Shown in pieces: positions 1-11,626 of a stretch of 64,000 bases of DNA. Below the pieces are notes generated by a model that made no database searches, was not told the DNA's origin, and was given only the letters and a program-made list of their open reading frames with translations. Source of the stretch: Halichondria panicea (taxonomy: Eukaryota; Porifera; Demospongiae; Suberitida; Halichondriidae). The DNA lies in assembly GCF_963675165.1 (NCBI RefSeq), contig NC_087379.1:1678201-1742200 (forward strand), in the 5' to 3' direction. Positions within the stretch are counted from its first letter, which is position 1. Every line of letters starts with the position of its first letter. The position numbers and the translations under genes are program-made.

Positions 1-1431
1 CTAAGCAGCTTAGTTGACCAGAGTGCAGCTTTTAAAGGCCACACATACTTCCATCGAGGCAGCAGCAAGGCATAAAATCGATGGTTAGTTTGTGCACAGC
101 CATTGACCCACGCCCGGCCGAGCGCCCATCTCAACATGCGCAACAAGACATAGCCACTTCATTGGGGGCGGCGATAACATCAAGCTAATTAATTTTGGTG
201 GGTTGGGCTCAGATCATAGATATTGTACACTCCGTGGATGTGAAACACTTTTCCGCCCACTACCAAAAGTCCTGAAACACTCATTGCAACGGATGACACG
301 GACGAAGTATCCGGAATTCCTTATAGTATACGGAATCTACTGCATGGATACAATAATAACAGTAACTACGTGTGAGTCAGTGATTGGATAACTGAAGCTC
401 CCAGTCCAAGTTCTTCCAGTGCTAACTGATTCTCTGCGCAGGGAGAGCCAAGAGAGATGTTCATGAATGAAAGTGGAAATGCAGAAATCATATTGGAACC
501 TGACAACTCTAGATCTAGCTACATGTACACTGCTGACTTAATTTTTGTGATGACATTGTATATAGCACAGCATGTATGCACACAGAATATTATATAGGCA
601 GGCATCCATGCATGGAGATAGACCTTTAATAGACAACTAAATGGACAACTAAAACTGATTTAAAGTTGAAGGAGGATTCTTCTTTGTAATGCATTACCTA
701 AATTAAAAAAGTATGTTAGAATGCACATAATAATTTACTCCGGCCGCTGTACGATCATGTATGCATTATCATCATACAGTACATTTGTATGAATAAACAT
801 GTTCACCACAAAAAGACACGCTTTCCTGAAATAACAAAACATTTACTGAGGGTCAAAATAGATTCTCCCGGTATAAGGACATCTATATTATTGAATGACC
901 ACATCATTTAAGTGATGGAGCTTTTTGTTGGCAAGATCGCCTAACCACAAGATAGGTACTGTTGAACACCTAATCTTGACCTATCATTCAGTTTGCTGCT
1001 AGCCGTATACATTTCCTTAAGTGCTGAACACATTCTCCCGGTACTTCACTTCATAGACTAACAGGAAAGCAAAGCGAAATGTTCCAACTATAAACCCAAC
1101 CAAAGATCGCCTAACCACAAACTTGTCACCTAGTAAGTTACAGAAAAAAATGAGCTCCAAAAGGCTATCCACTAATAATGCAGGCTCAATATACATGCTC
1201 TATGATAGACTTACCTCCCACCTACGAGTACAGCAGACCTTCTCCTCAACTGAAGCCACAAGTGCGCAGCTGTGCAAGAAAAACAACACTAAAAGTGGCC
1301 ATTTCTGCAGCTGGGTGCCGTTGCAGTGAGTGAACACGAATACTCCGTAATCTACCCGTATACTACCTACGTTTCACATCCACGGAGTGTACAGTATCTA
1401 TGCTCAGATGCAAACTAAAGTGATGGAACTG
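1..1431. repeat. Dispersed repeat interrupted by a foldback element
   Basis: No gene seen. Bases 1-205 resemble 53,060-53,270 (shared 'catcgaggcagcagca' and 'ggcggcgat' blocks), and the similarity resumes at 1412 ('caaactaaagtgatg'). Between them, about 207-252 and 1372-1411 are inverted copies of each other (around 'cactccgtggatgtgaaac'). A foldback element of about 1.2 kb therefore seems to have inserted into an older repeat. The 53-kb copy serves as an approximate empty site. Short frames here lack coding character. Confidence 0.5.
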
Positions 1432-1650
1432 TAGTCGAGCGCCGCCGCCCTCCTTGAAGGAGGTCGGGAATCAAGCCTATCCACAGTTTTGTTCTGGCCT
1501 GTTACGCAATAGTATCATGAATATCATTTATTCTATGTGGGATTTGGAGCTGGTGGAATTGTTGGATTTCCAACAACAGAACAAAACTGTGGATAGGCTT
1601 GATTCCTGACCTCCTTCCGGGCAACGGTAGAGGGCGGCGGCGCCCGACTA
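1432..1650. mobile_element. MITE, 219 bp, 9-bp TSD (family T1)
   Basis: Terminal inverted repeats begin tagtcgagcgccgcc and end with its near complement, ggcggcgcccgacta. A perfect 9-bp direct repeat ATGGAACTG flanks it (1423-1431 and 1651-1659). Longer subterminal inversion runs through 'caagcctatccacag'. A relative lies at 6937-7292. The 9-bp duplication suggests mobilisation by a Mutator-like transposase (inference); nothing is encoded. Confidence 0.85.
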
Positions 1651-1659
1651 ATGGAACTG

Positions 1660-3559
1660 TTCCAGGTTCCAGTAGTCTGGCCCCAGACCACTCCCTTGCA
1701 CGTGATCTGACATGTGCTAGGGAGAGGGTCTGGCATTTAATTTAGAGTCACTTTTCTTGGTTCAGATGTCAAAATTTGACATCTCCAATCAGATTCGCAA
1801 GAATGCAATTAAACTGTCACATGATTCCACTTCACAGAGGAGGTTGATAGTACTTGACCTTTGTCATTTTTAAAACTATGCCAGTAGGCAATGGCTAACT
1901 TAAATTCCTGTATACATCAACTAAAAATGTTATTTCAAGTACAGAGAATCTTTCAAATCTCACTAAATCTGTATAGGAGTAGAGATAATAGCCAGCCAGT
2001 TTTAGCATCGTAACCACGCCCATTTCCGACACGCCCACTTTTGACTGTCTGAAAACCAAGAAAAGTGACTCTGTTTGCCAGACTCTCTCCCCCGGGAGGA
2101 GTCTGGCCTCGAGACTTAGGTTCCAGATTGTGTGCGATTGACCTGGAAAGGGTTACAGGGATTTGAGGAGTTCTTGCAACTGTAATGTCGAGAGCGGAAG
2201 TACCTGTCACGTGAACAGTTACGTAATTATGGCTCATTTCAAACCAATTTTTCTCCAATAAAGCCTTTAGGCCTGTTTATTTTGGGGGAAATCGACCTAG
2301 AGGCTTAGTCTCGAATACCCGCCTCAACCTAAAAGCTTGAGGCGGGTATTCGAGACTACAGGGAGGCTTTGCTCTGCATATAATTATCTGCAAGCCTTTG
2401 CACCACAGCTAAAGCTATTTGAGCCCAATCGTGAGCTTACTACTATTAGTCTGTCACACAAACTGTGTATCCAGCTGGAGCTAGCCTAAGAGAGATTTTA
2501 CTGAGACTAGTGATACACTTTCAACAGCTTACGGGCAGGCTGGGGCAAGTAGTAGCTCACAAAACTAATAGAATCTCAAGGATAGCTTCAGCTGACAACC
2601 TGCTGTGGTGCAAAGCCTTTACCAAAGGCTCTTAGCTTTCTGATGTAAGTCGATGTTTTCCCAGTTTAACAAAAATGAATAGGCTCTATTGGAGAAAAAT
2701 TGGTTTGGAATGAGCCAAAATTCAATCTTGTTACCAAGGTTCACGTGACAGGTACTTCCGCTCTCGACATTACAGTTAAGAACACCTCAAATCCCTGTAT
2801 GTGCCAAGACGGAATTCAGTCTTGGCCAATCAGATTGCAAAAGTCCAGTCAGGTGATGAACTTGGAGGCAGCAAAGAACTGCACTTTGCTAAACGCATTT
2901 GGATAATCATTACGATGCATTACGCATGGTAAACACTTCGTATGTACATAGAAGCTGCTGCGAAGCATAAGCAAGCCAAGCAGGGGTCCTTTGGCAAGAT
3001 TCAAATAGAGAGAGATGCCTTCGCTTGAAGATTTGTACATTTATAATTATTAATTAACAATTAGCAAATACGTGTGGGCGTAAGATCACAAATTTAATTA
3101 CATTCCATTGGTTTTGTGAGCAATCAACATTCCATTTTGAATTGACTTCATGACAAGAGTGCTCAGACGGTGTTCCAAAGGAACGGCGGCTGATTCATGA
3201 GACTAAGCTTGTGCACTAAGCTTGTGCATGCATGGCTTAGCGATTTCATTATGTGGTTTCACACATCCGTCCTCTAACCACTAACCACTTATCAATGCAA
3301 ACAGTGCACAAGTATAACTCATGTATCGTGGTGCTCTAAGTGGCTGATAAGTGTTTGTAGTAAGTTGTGAAACCACACAGTTGCAAGGCTTAGCTATTAT
3401 GTGGTTTTACACATCCGTCCTCTAACCACTAACCACTTATCAATGCAAACATGCAGCCACTTGACTGCTGCACAACACAAGTAGCTCAAGCAGTGTAATT
3501 TACCAGACGATGATATATCGGCTGGTCCACGAGAATACACTCTGCTCTCTCTGTAAATT
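1660..3559. repeat. Repeat-rich upstream region of kinase gene 1
   Basis: No gene seen. About 2155-2265 and 2685-2800 are inverted copies (around 'ggtacttccgctctcgac'), making a foldback element. Inside it, 2306-2327 and 2337-2358 form a perfect 22-bp hairpin with a 9-base loop. A block around 3240-3302 ('ccactaaccacttatcaatg') is directly repeated at about 3388-3451, with a partial inverted copy between. Confidence 0.5.
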
Positions 3560-3671
3560 TACCTCTGATCAAGCTTTCTATATATACAGGTAAGATAAAT
3601 TGCTTGAATACCATTTTAATTGGGCTTAGATATCCAGCTGGATTGCCTATTTAATATTGCTATTCCCACAG
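3560..3671 (+). other. Non-coding exon 1 and short 5' UTR intron of kinase gene 1
   Basis: A leader exon ends 'gatcaagctttctatatatacag' at 3589, followed by donor gtaaga. The acceptor 'attcccacag' ends at 3671, giving an 82-bp intron. The same 'caagctttct...cag|gta' exon end occurs upstream of the other three copies (11,376, 21,879 and 30,024), and the same acceptor plus 'taacgaa..caATGG' context precedes each start codon. The transcription start was not located. Confidence 0.6.
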
Positions 3672-3682
3672 TAACGAAGACA

Positions 3683-6600
3683 ATGGCTGTAAATCCACAA
3701 GCTTTCGAGCAGTTCACTCTGAGACAAATTCGCATCACTGAGAATGAGTTGGGACATGGTTCTTACGCTGTTGTCATGGAGCTAGAGTATCGAGGACTGA
3801 AATGTGCCGGCAAGAAGCTTTACCGAGTTCTCTACGAGACTGGAATCGGGCATGCAGCACGAAGGTATCTGGAGGAGTGTCACCTGCTCAGTCAAACTAG
3901 GCACCCCAACATTGTTCAGTTTCTGGGAGTCTGTTTTGAGGAAGGCTCTCAGTTCCCCATCCTAGTCATGGAATTCCTCCCCACCAACTTGACCAGCTGT
4001 CTCGAGCGCTACGGTATTCTCCCCGATGAGATCAACTTCTCCATCCTCCATGATGTCTCACTGGGCCTGGTCCACCTCCATGGCCAAACACCAGTCATTG
4101 TGCACAGAGACCTCTCAGCCAACAATGTCCTCTTGTCCACCAATATGACGGCCAAGATATCCGATCTGGGAGTTGCTCGAATATTGAACCTCACCCCCCT
4201 TCAAGTGAGTCGAATGACGGAGACCCCTGGTACCCCAGCGTACATGCCCCCCGAAGTGATGGTTGCCAACCCCCACTACGACACCAGTGTGGATGTGTTC
4301 TCCTTTGGAATCATGATGATTCACACCTTCACAGCAGAGTGGCCACTACCAAGTATCGGCCAGACACGAATCGATCCTGTTAATCCTGACAGACTGATAC
4401 CAGTGACAGAAGCTGAACGACGTGAAGAGTTTCTTCGGAAGATTCCACCAGACCACCCTCTGATGGACCTCATCATGCGCTGTCTCAGCAACAACCCTCA
4501 GCGAAGGCCTAGAGCAGCGGAGATAGTGGGTCGGATGGTTGGTGTGGTACTTGAACACCCTCCCTCCTTTGAGAACAGAGTGGAGATGCTCCAGCGAGTG
4601 AGTGCTCTACTGACAGAGAATAGGGAGCTTGAGGAGGAGTTTGTGAGGAAGGACTCGGCAATCCAGGAGAAAGCAGGAGAGAATGAGGCACTGGCGGAGG
4701 AAAAAAGACGACAAGAGGAAGAAAGTGAAAACACTGTCGAGCGTATGCAGTTGGTGCACTCTGTTGAAGCCGAACAACATCAAGCTATCATTGAAAATCT
4801 TAAAGGCCAGTTGATTTTCAATCAGGACATGATGGCTAAACTAGAAACTCAATATATACAACTCACTGAAGAGGTGGAGCAACAAATTGCTCACAAAGAT
4901 TTGATGCTTGCCTCTAAGGATTCTTACCTTCAGAAGAAGGAAGCCACCATTCAGAGTTTAAACGACCAGCTCACCAAAACCAGAGACTACCTGACCAGCA
5001 AACCACAGGTGAGCTCATCAACACTGTACCACTAAGTGCACACATCTAAAATATCCTTTTTCTTATTTTATCGCCACCCTAATTAATAGAAGTGCCAAGT
5101 CTGTTCCAATTGATTTTTTTTGCATTGTCTCGGTATGAAAATTGCCCTGTACATTATAGTGGCTTGTGTTCGGGGAAGGGCTATGTGTATTAACAATGGT
5201 GTACTCGTTATGTTCTTACGGTATACCATAGAATAAAGAATTGGAAGGAAGTGGTGCACGTGACCATTTAATACACAGAGGCCTCGAAAACTATCCGCTT
5301 TTCGTCATATTTTTGCCGGGTAATTCGCTCGTAATAAGAAAGCTGTGTTTCCCCGAGACATCATCCCTTCAGCAATTACGCCTTATTCTGTGAGCCACGT
5401 GTGGTACTAGCTAATGACTAACAACACCCAGTAAAAGGAAACATACACAGTAGAGTTATAAGCTTCAAAGTGATATTTTAGGGTCTTTGATTGCTAAACG
5501 TGTATATATATAAGCATCTTGGTAAAATAGGTATAGATCTTTAAATAGAAGTGAGCTGCACAGAATAAGCACATCTATTTATTCTCCACAGTGTGTAGAA
5601 ATATAGGCATCAGCTTGGCTACCTCGCAAACCACGCCACTTACAGATGCTTGGCTAAAGACAGCCTCTATTGAACCGCGGGGAAGAGCGGATGTTCATTC
5701 AAGGGTACTTTCGTTTCCAATCCCTCTATCCTTTATCTCTGGGTATAATTATTATACTAAGCACCTCTAATATAATCTATCTATATAAGCGTCAAATTAG
5801 TTCGTATTTGTATCCAAATATATATTTTTTACCGCTATAAAAAATAACTTTGTATCAGAACTCTGTCATCTGGCAATGCCGTATTCTCCAGTCCCTACAG
5901 GTTCAGTTATCCTACAGTCAGTGCTCTGAGGCTCCAGTAGAGATGTATGGTGGACTAGCGGTAACCATCAATGGCAAGGTCTACTATGGTGGAGGAAACT
6001 GTGATGACGATGATGGCATATACTGTGTCCACTGTTACGATCCGCCACAAGATGTCTGGTTAACTCTGCCTAGACTTCCTGTACACTATGTTGGTCTAGG
6101 GGAGGTCAAAGGTGAACTGGTAGCAGTTGGCGGTGTGGATTCATCCCGCTCTATATCCAATGTAGTACATGTGTTTGACAAAGGAAGAAACTGGAAACGG
6201 ACGATCCCACCCATGCCCACAGCGAGGTATTCAGCAGCATTTGTTAGTCTCCCAACACATCTGGTCGTAGCAGGAGGTCTGTTAGACTCTGGTGACTACA
6301 CTGATAATGTTGAGATCTACAACATCAGCACCTCCCAGTGGAGTGAGACAGACAGACTACAGTATGCTTGTTTTGGCCCAAGAGGAATTGTCTACAACAA
6401 CACAGTGTACCTAATGGGGGGACGTGTTGGCAAGAATCTAAACAAGGTGTGTGCTGCTCAAGTCGACAAGCTCATCTCAGCAGACCGACAGGATAATGGG
6501 AGTGCCAACAAAGCCGACTCTGTCTGGAATACACTATCCAACACACCGTCTTACCAGCCCTCCCCTGTAACGATATCCGACACCCTCTTTGCTGTTATTG

Positions 6601-6815
6601 GAAAGGATAGTGAAAATAAAACCACTCAAAAGATCTACGCCTACTCATCCTCGATGGACTCCTGGCTCTACATTGGTGATCTACCATCTCCTATAGCATA
6701 CGCTGCCACTGTGTCACTGTCTCCAACAGAGTGCCTTGTAATCGGAGGACTGAACAATGAATGTGAAAGACAATCAACTGTGCATAAAATTAAAAGTGCA
6801 ACAACCATTTCTTGA
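3683..6815 (+). CDS. Protein kinase-coiled coil-kelch fusion protein, copy 1
   Basis: Exons 3672-5008 (coding from ATG 3683) and 5901-6815 join in phase 0, giving about 746 residues. Residues 1-290 form a TKL-like Ser/Thr kinase. Visible motifs are the glycine loop GHGSYAVV (24-31), the lysine of CAGKK (44/45), a likely alpha-C Glu 64/65, HRDLSANN (141-148), DLG replacing DFG (161-163) and PPE replacing APE (189-191), so catalytic residues are present. Residues about 295-440 are charged coiled coil. The second exon has six kelch 'GG' motifs, expected to fold as a six-bladed propeller that binds partners; the fifth reads VIG instead of VGG. No signal peptide or membrane segment is seen, so the product is probably cytosolic. 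An in-frame ATG at 3620 lies inside the 5' UTR intron and was not used. Without splicing, the kinase exon reads into an 8-residue tail and stops at 5035. Substrate is unknown. Confidence 0.85.
5009..5900 (+). other. Intron between kinase and kelch exons, copy 1
   Basis: 892-bp phase-0 intron with donor CAG|gtgagc and acceptor ccctacag|GTTCAG. The first 24 bases keep an open frame (tail VSSSTLYH) in all four copies. About 5235-5745 holds a degenerate TIR element of the GATTGGAAACG family (ends 'gaattggaaggaagtgg' and 'cgtttccaatccctctatcc'), related to 31,368-31,883. Confidence 0.6.
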
Positions 6816-6936
6816 GTGTTTTGGTTTGTATAGCTCAAATGTTTATGATAATTGTTGAAATAATCATAATCATGTTGCATAGATACTTGCATGGTACACG
6901 ATAGAGGTTACCATGCATGCAGTGCATCATACAACG

Positions 6937-7292
6937 TAGTCGGGCGCCGCCGCCCTCTACCGTTGCCCGGAAGGAGGTCGGGAATCAAGCCTATCCACAG
7001 TTTTGTTCTGTTGTGTTGGAATTCCAACAATTCCACCAGCTCCAATCAGATTGCAGTATCTCAAGGGGATTGATCACACCCACTCAACTGTACCACGTGT
7101 GAATTTTACACACGTTGGATTGACTGAGAGGCGAGGCCAACACCCACTTTAATAAATTATATTCATCGCTATTGGTTAGCACCCACATAGAATGAATGAT
7201 ATTTCATGATACTATTGCGTAACAGGCCAGAACAAAACTGTTGATGAACTTGATTCCCGACCTCCTTCAAGGAGGGCGGTGACGCTCGACTA
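6937..7292. mobile_element. MITE, 356 bp, 9-bp TSD (family T1)
   Basis: Ends are tagtcgggcgccgcc and gacgctcgacta. A perfect 9-bp duplication CATACAACG flanks it (6928-6936 and 7293-7301). Subterminal arms 'gaatcaagcctatccacag' and 'gaacttgattcccgacc' match those of the copy at 1432-1650, and the extra length is internal. It sits just downstream of kinase gene 1. Confidence 0.85.
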
Positions 7293-7416
7293 CATACAAC
7301 GTACCATGCAGCCCTTCCCCCTTAATTATCATTGGACAACAAACACAAAACGTCAATTATACAAAAGTAAAAGTGAAAATAAACTTGATCATCGTTGTCA
7401 GTTGTAAGTTGTGAAA

Positions 7417-7951
7417 TCATGATTCAAAGTTCTTCCTCATTTCTAGAGCAACTTTCGTCTTCTCGTCCTTTGTCGCAAGACACAACTTCCAGTTGATCTG
7501 ATTGGGCAGATTCAGAACGAGAGGATCAGCCAACACCTCCCTGCAGCCGATATTGCAACCAATAAAAGCATTCAACATGTCATTAATCGGTTTTTAATTA
7601 CCTTCCAAATTGGAGAGAGAAACGCCCGTACGTATTGTTCCAGGAACTAGAACAGTTTGTGTGTTCACTCGATAGGTATGATGACAGATTTGTGGAAGAG
7701 ACATTTGCTGAGTATGCAATAGAAAGGTTAGAGGTGTGCATTGTCGGTGTGACGAGACTCACGGATATGTTCTTACCTACTCACTTGAGAGTGCTGTTTA
7801 CCTCATGAGCTCACAGTAGTAGAAACATACTATAACCTATATTCAGTGATCTGGTTGTTTGTCTGCGTGAGTTGGTGAGGAAATGGTCTTGTGAACATAT
7901 TTCCCCCATCATCAAATTCTGCCAGGATTTATGAAACACCAGTGTACGCAA

Positions 7952-8012
<61 letters not shown>

Positions 8013-8017
8013 TGGGA

Positions 8018-8050
<33 letters not shown>

Positions 8051-11000
8051 GGGTGGGGTGTGTGTGTGTGTGGGGGAGCGGTGTGTGTAGCAAAACTAAC
8101 TAGCAATGTGTTACCTCTGAGAGTGGTGTTTCCCTGGGCACAGTCTCAAGCCACACCCCCATACTCCACCCATAATCTATGAAGGCTTGTCTCAGAGCAT
8201 CAGATGGAATCTTGGTCACTGGAATAACCTACAGTGACCACCATTACCATCACACACTAACCATACACAACTATCAGTCAACACATCTACCATACACACA
8301 CTAACATGTACCGTATTTATACAATGTTTCCACATAATTATGTAAGTTTGCGAATGCTAATGGCTTCACATATACAATTTCAAATACCTATAATATTGTA
8401 TGACATTATGATCTTTGCTAGATGGTCTCTTTCTAAATCGTTTAAATTGATTTCACAGAATTCAAGTTATGGCAGCTGAGTGAAAGACTCCTGAATCATT
8501 AATAAAACAGAGAAATCGCATTACAACTTCCCCTCAAAACATTGTAGCCTAATCTCAACACACCAACCATACAGTATCAATCACATCACATGATAATACG
8601 GCCTTGACGGTACTGACCTGTAGTTGAAGATGTTGTGATTTGTAGTTTCTCTCGAAGATGACACACAACTGATCTTTGCTGTTGAAGTACTTCCTCAGAG
8701 CACTCTTAAACTTTCCAAGCTCCTCCAAAACCTCCTACAGTAATAGAGCACGGGTCATACAGTGTACATGCATGATATATGGTATAGTGATCTCTGCTTA
8801 CACAGTGGGCATACCAACAGTGGCTGTACTAAAGAGGTGGTCTGCTAACACAGGTCCAAACACATGCTATGGAGACTTTGGGGCCCATTAACCTGGCTGT
8901 ATTATAGAGGGTGGTCTGCTTACAGGCTGACCACTACAGACTGCTAAATAGTACACACAGAGCATGGAAACATACTCTCCACAATACAAACAATGACTAT
9001 ACACACACAGCAGTGGTACACACAGCACATGAACTCACTGGTGGTGCGTCAGTGGAGGCTGCATAGTGACCGATGGGTAGGACCAGCACATGCTCTGGTA
9101 CAATCCCACCCTTGGATAAAGCCAGGTACGTCTATATAGGGTATACAATACAAACTGTTAGTGGTCTGCTATTTGTGAGCTACATTGTATTTTGTATGTG
9201 CAGTATTAGCAAGTACAACACACTCTATCTCACATGATCTCCGATGGAGACCACGAGATGTTTCTCCACCTCCTTGCCCCCCAGACAGAACCAGCACGGC
9301 CCCCTGGGCTGGGGAGGGGGTCGTCTCTTTGCAGGAGGTCCTCCGTCCTGTTGTCTCTTCTGTTTGCGATGAGCTGAATCAAGAGCTCTCTGATCAAAGA
9401 AGAAGTTAGGCCCAGCCTCCTCTTGAGACTCCCTCTGCACAGTGTGTGGGAGTAGGTACACAATAAACTTTGACCTCTGCAAACATAGTGGATTAAAACT
9501 ACAACACAAATGGTGATATCTAGAGATAGGACTCTCAGAGTGCTACATAACGCAAGTCTTTGTTTGGAAAATTGGACAATCAATACACATGTATATTGTC
9601 CCTTCAACGATGGCTAGACATTATGGGATAATAGTTTTTTTTTACCAAAGATTTGACTAGTTCAGTGTAGGGACAGTTGGTGGCAGTGGGTGGTTGCTGA
9701 GTCAGTTCTTTCTCGTCCATGGAGCTCATGGGTGTGACAGAGAATGCATACAGGTACTGCAGGTATGAAGATGATGTCATCATTAATAACATGTAATACT
9801 AATGGGACTAGAATGATTTCAACTCACTCTTTTCTTCTTGTCTGGATTTCCCACTTGAGCCAAAGTTAAGAATCGTGTCACATGATGTGGCTTGCCTTGA
9901 AGGATTTTATGATTCCTGCATGAAATGAAGCACAATACAGTTAGCATCAAAAGTTGTGGAGGTATTACTGTGTAGGGATTTAAAGATGAGGATATGTAAC
10001 ATGTACGTATAATTATAATTAAGCGTTAAATGAAGTATCTTTGAACGGTCAAAACTTAACCGTTGGTCAAATCACATTGAAAAATTTAACATACCATCTG
10101 AACAGACTTCAAAAAATTAGATAACAGAACTCTGTTAAAGGAGCAAACTCAAGTACTCTAATATTACAGGAATGGACGTACTGTACCTGTACGGTATTCT
10201 CTCATAGAAGGTTTGGTGTAGAGCTGCAAAAATGGTAGCGTGGCTTGAGACACATGGCCAGTTTACTCAGAGGCTTTGCCCCCGCTGCACTCAGGTCCAG
10301 TCCGTCCTGCATGAGCATAAGGTATTATTAAGGTATTGGTCCATCCTACAATAACTGGGAGCTAGGTCTCATAGGAGTCACTGTGAACTTGTCCACTGCC
10401 CCGGGCCAATCAGAGGTGAGGAGAATGTCCACTCCACGGTAGCCCTCTCCACTGCACTGACCCTCCAGCCAGGACACATCAGAGTCAGTGAAATATGGTC
10501 GCTAGAGGGAGAAACAAAAACTAGTTCAACAACTTCTCCAGGTGATTGGGAAGAGAACTGACCAATTGATTATCTCCCTTGTTTTGATGCAGATAGGTCC
10601 TCCCCTGGTAGCTCCCACTGAGATAGGCCACCCTCAGACCACTGGATGCACTGTACACTCCACGCTGACCTGTAATGGAGTGTGACTCATGTGTGTACTG
10701 ATAGAGTGGTTAACAACATGCATACACTGTACCTAGACATGTGACATTGGGGCAAAGCTCTCCTCCATCACGTGACAAGTCTCCATAGAACTAGCCATGC
10801 TCAGTCCAACACGAGCCAAGGATGAACGTTGGTAGAGGCACTGTGCATGGGGGTGTAATAAATGTCAGAGAAAGGTGATTTAATATCGTTTAATTACCTG
10901 TTTCCACCCCCTCCCGATACTTGCTCCACTCCTTCTGGCAGTCAGAGCTAAAGAAAGATCCAACACACAACAGCAGCTACATAAAGGGACAATAAATGCA

Positions 11001-11212
11001 CTGGCACTGCAGTGAGTGTGTGCATCCATTGTATGTAGCTACCTCAAAGTCTTTGTTCTTGGAGAGGATGCTCTGGACTCTGCTAAACAGTTGCTTGAAG
11101 TGACCCTCCACATCTCCACACACCAGACTGAGTGAGGGGGAGAAGGAGATCTAGGTGAGTACACTTGCACTAGACCTAGCTAGCTCCTTACATTTTCATC
11201 CTTGACTTGCAT
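7417..11212 (-). pseudogene. CWF19L1: CWF19L1 homologue, copy A, nearly complete but broken
   Basis: CWF19L1 proteins (CwfJ C-terminal and HIT-like fold) are linked to lariat debranching and spliceosome biology. Fifteen minus-strand exons can be read: 11192-11212 (start MQVKDEN), 11043-11150 (VCGDVEGHF), 10898-10976, 10733-10840, 10563-10669, 10382-10501 (VDILLTSDWPG), 10187-10306 (KPRYHF), 9828-9915, 9646-9756 (YLYAFSVTPM), 9234-9476 (CWFCLGGKEVEKH), 9039-9131, 8618-8734 ([15 protein letters not shown]), 8115-8228, one ending at 7602 (SLQFGR, start unsure) and 7417-7540 (EVLADPLVLNLP, stop TGA). Phases match across all junctions but one. Lesions: an in-frame TAG at 10791-10793, and one extra A in a homopolymer (10228-10232) that shifts exon 7. 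The second-last exon is weakly conserved. It lies head to head with kinase gene 2. A sequencing error could explain the homopolymer but not the TAG, which copy B shares. Confidence 0.8.
7951..8085. repeat. GT dinucleotide microsatellite
   Basis: An almost pure (GT)n tract with a few GG interruptions lies in the intron between the last exons of CWF19L1 copy A. The corresponding site in copy B (about 18,222-18,268) is short, so the tract expanded after the duplication. Open frames across it on both strands are repeat artefacts. Confidence 0.9.
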
Positions 11213-11376
11213 GGTGGTACCGCGGGTAAGTTCTATTCACAAACCTTGTACTCTGCCTTGTACTAGAGGTCTACAAGCCATACCCTTTTGCTTGCAACAA
11301 AGAAGAGGGCGGATCTGTTGACCTTTTCATTTTCGTTCTTCACCTCTAGATCTATCAAGCTTTCTATACAGTACAG
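11213..11376. promoter_or_regulatory. Divergent upstream region of CWF19L1 copy A and kinase gene 2
   Basis: The 164 bp between the CWF19L1 start codon (minus) and the non-coding exon end of kinase gene 2 (plus, 'tatcaagctttctatacagtacag'). The same arrangement recurs at 21,648-21,879. It must hold promoter function for at least one gene if either is expressed. No TATA box is obvious. Confidence 0.4.
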
Positions 11377-11626
11377 GTACGTAAGATCAACTGAATAATA
11401 ATTATAATACCATAATTGCATGTGCTCCTGTAAGCCTGAACCTCACTGTCTGTATTTACTGAGGCTCAGGCTTACAGAAAAACAAAAGCCTTACAGACTG
11501 TAAGGCTTTTGTTTTTCTATTTATACTTTGCAAATGAATATAAGTATTATGTCTACACATAATATTATACCTAAGACCTCGATTTAAAGCGACACTTTTT
11601 AATAACTAGTGTTCAAGCTGGCGCTT

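Noticed and set aside
3620-3682. In-frame ATG 21 codons upstream of the kinase start
   Set aside because: It lies inside the 5' UTR intron (acceptor at 3671), and no other copy preserves it.
4498-4734. Ser-rich minus-strand frames within the kinase exons (repeated in every copy)
   Set aside because: Antisense shadows of the Glu-rich coiled coil; recur only because the coding strand is conserved.
7891-8182. Cys/Val-rich and Thr/His-rich frames
   Set aside because: Translations of the GT/CA microsatellite on both strands. The same applies at 41,204-41,552, 46,610-46,931 and 57,821-58,076.
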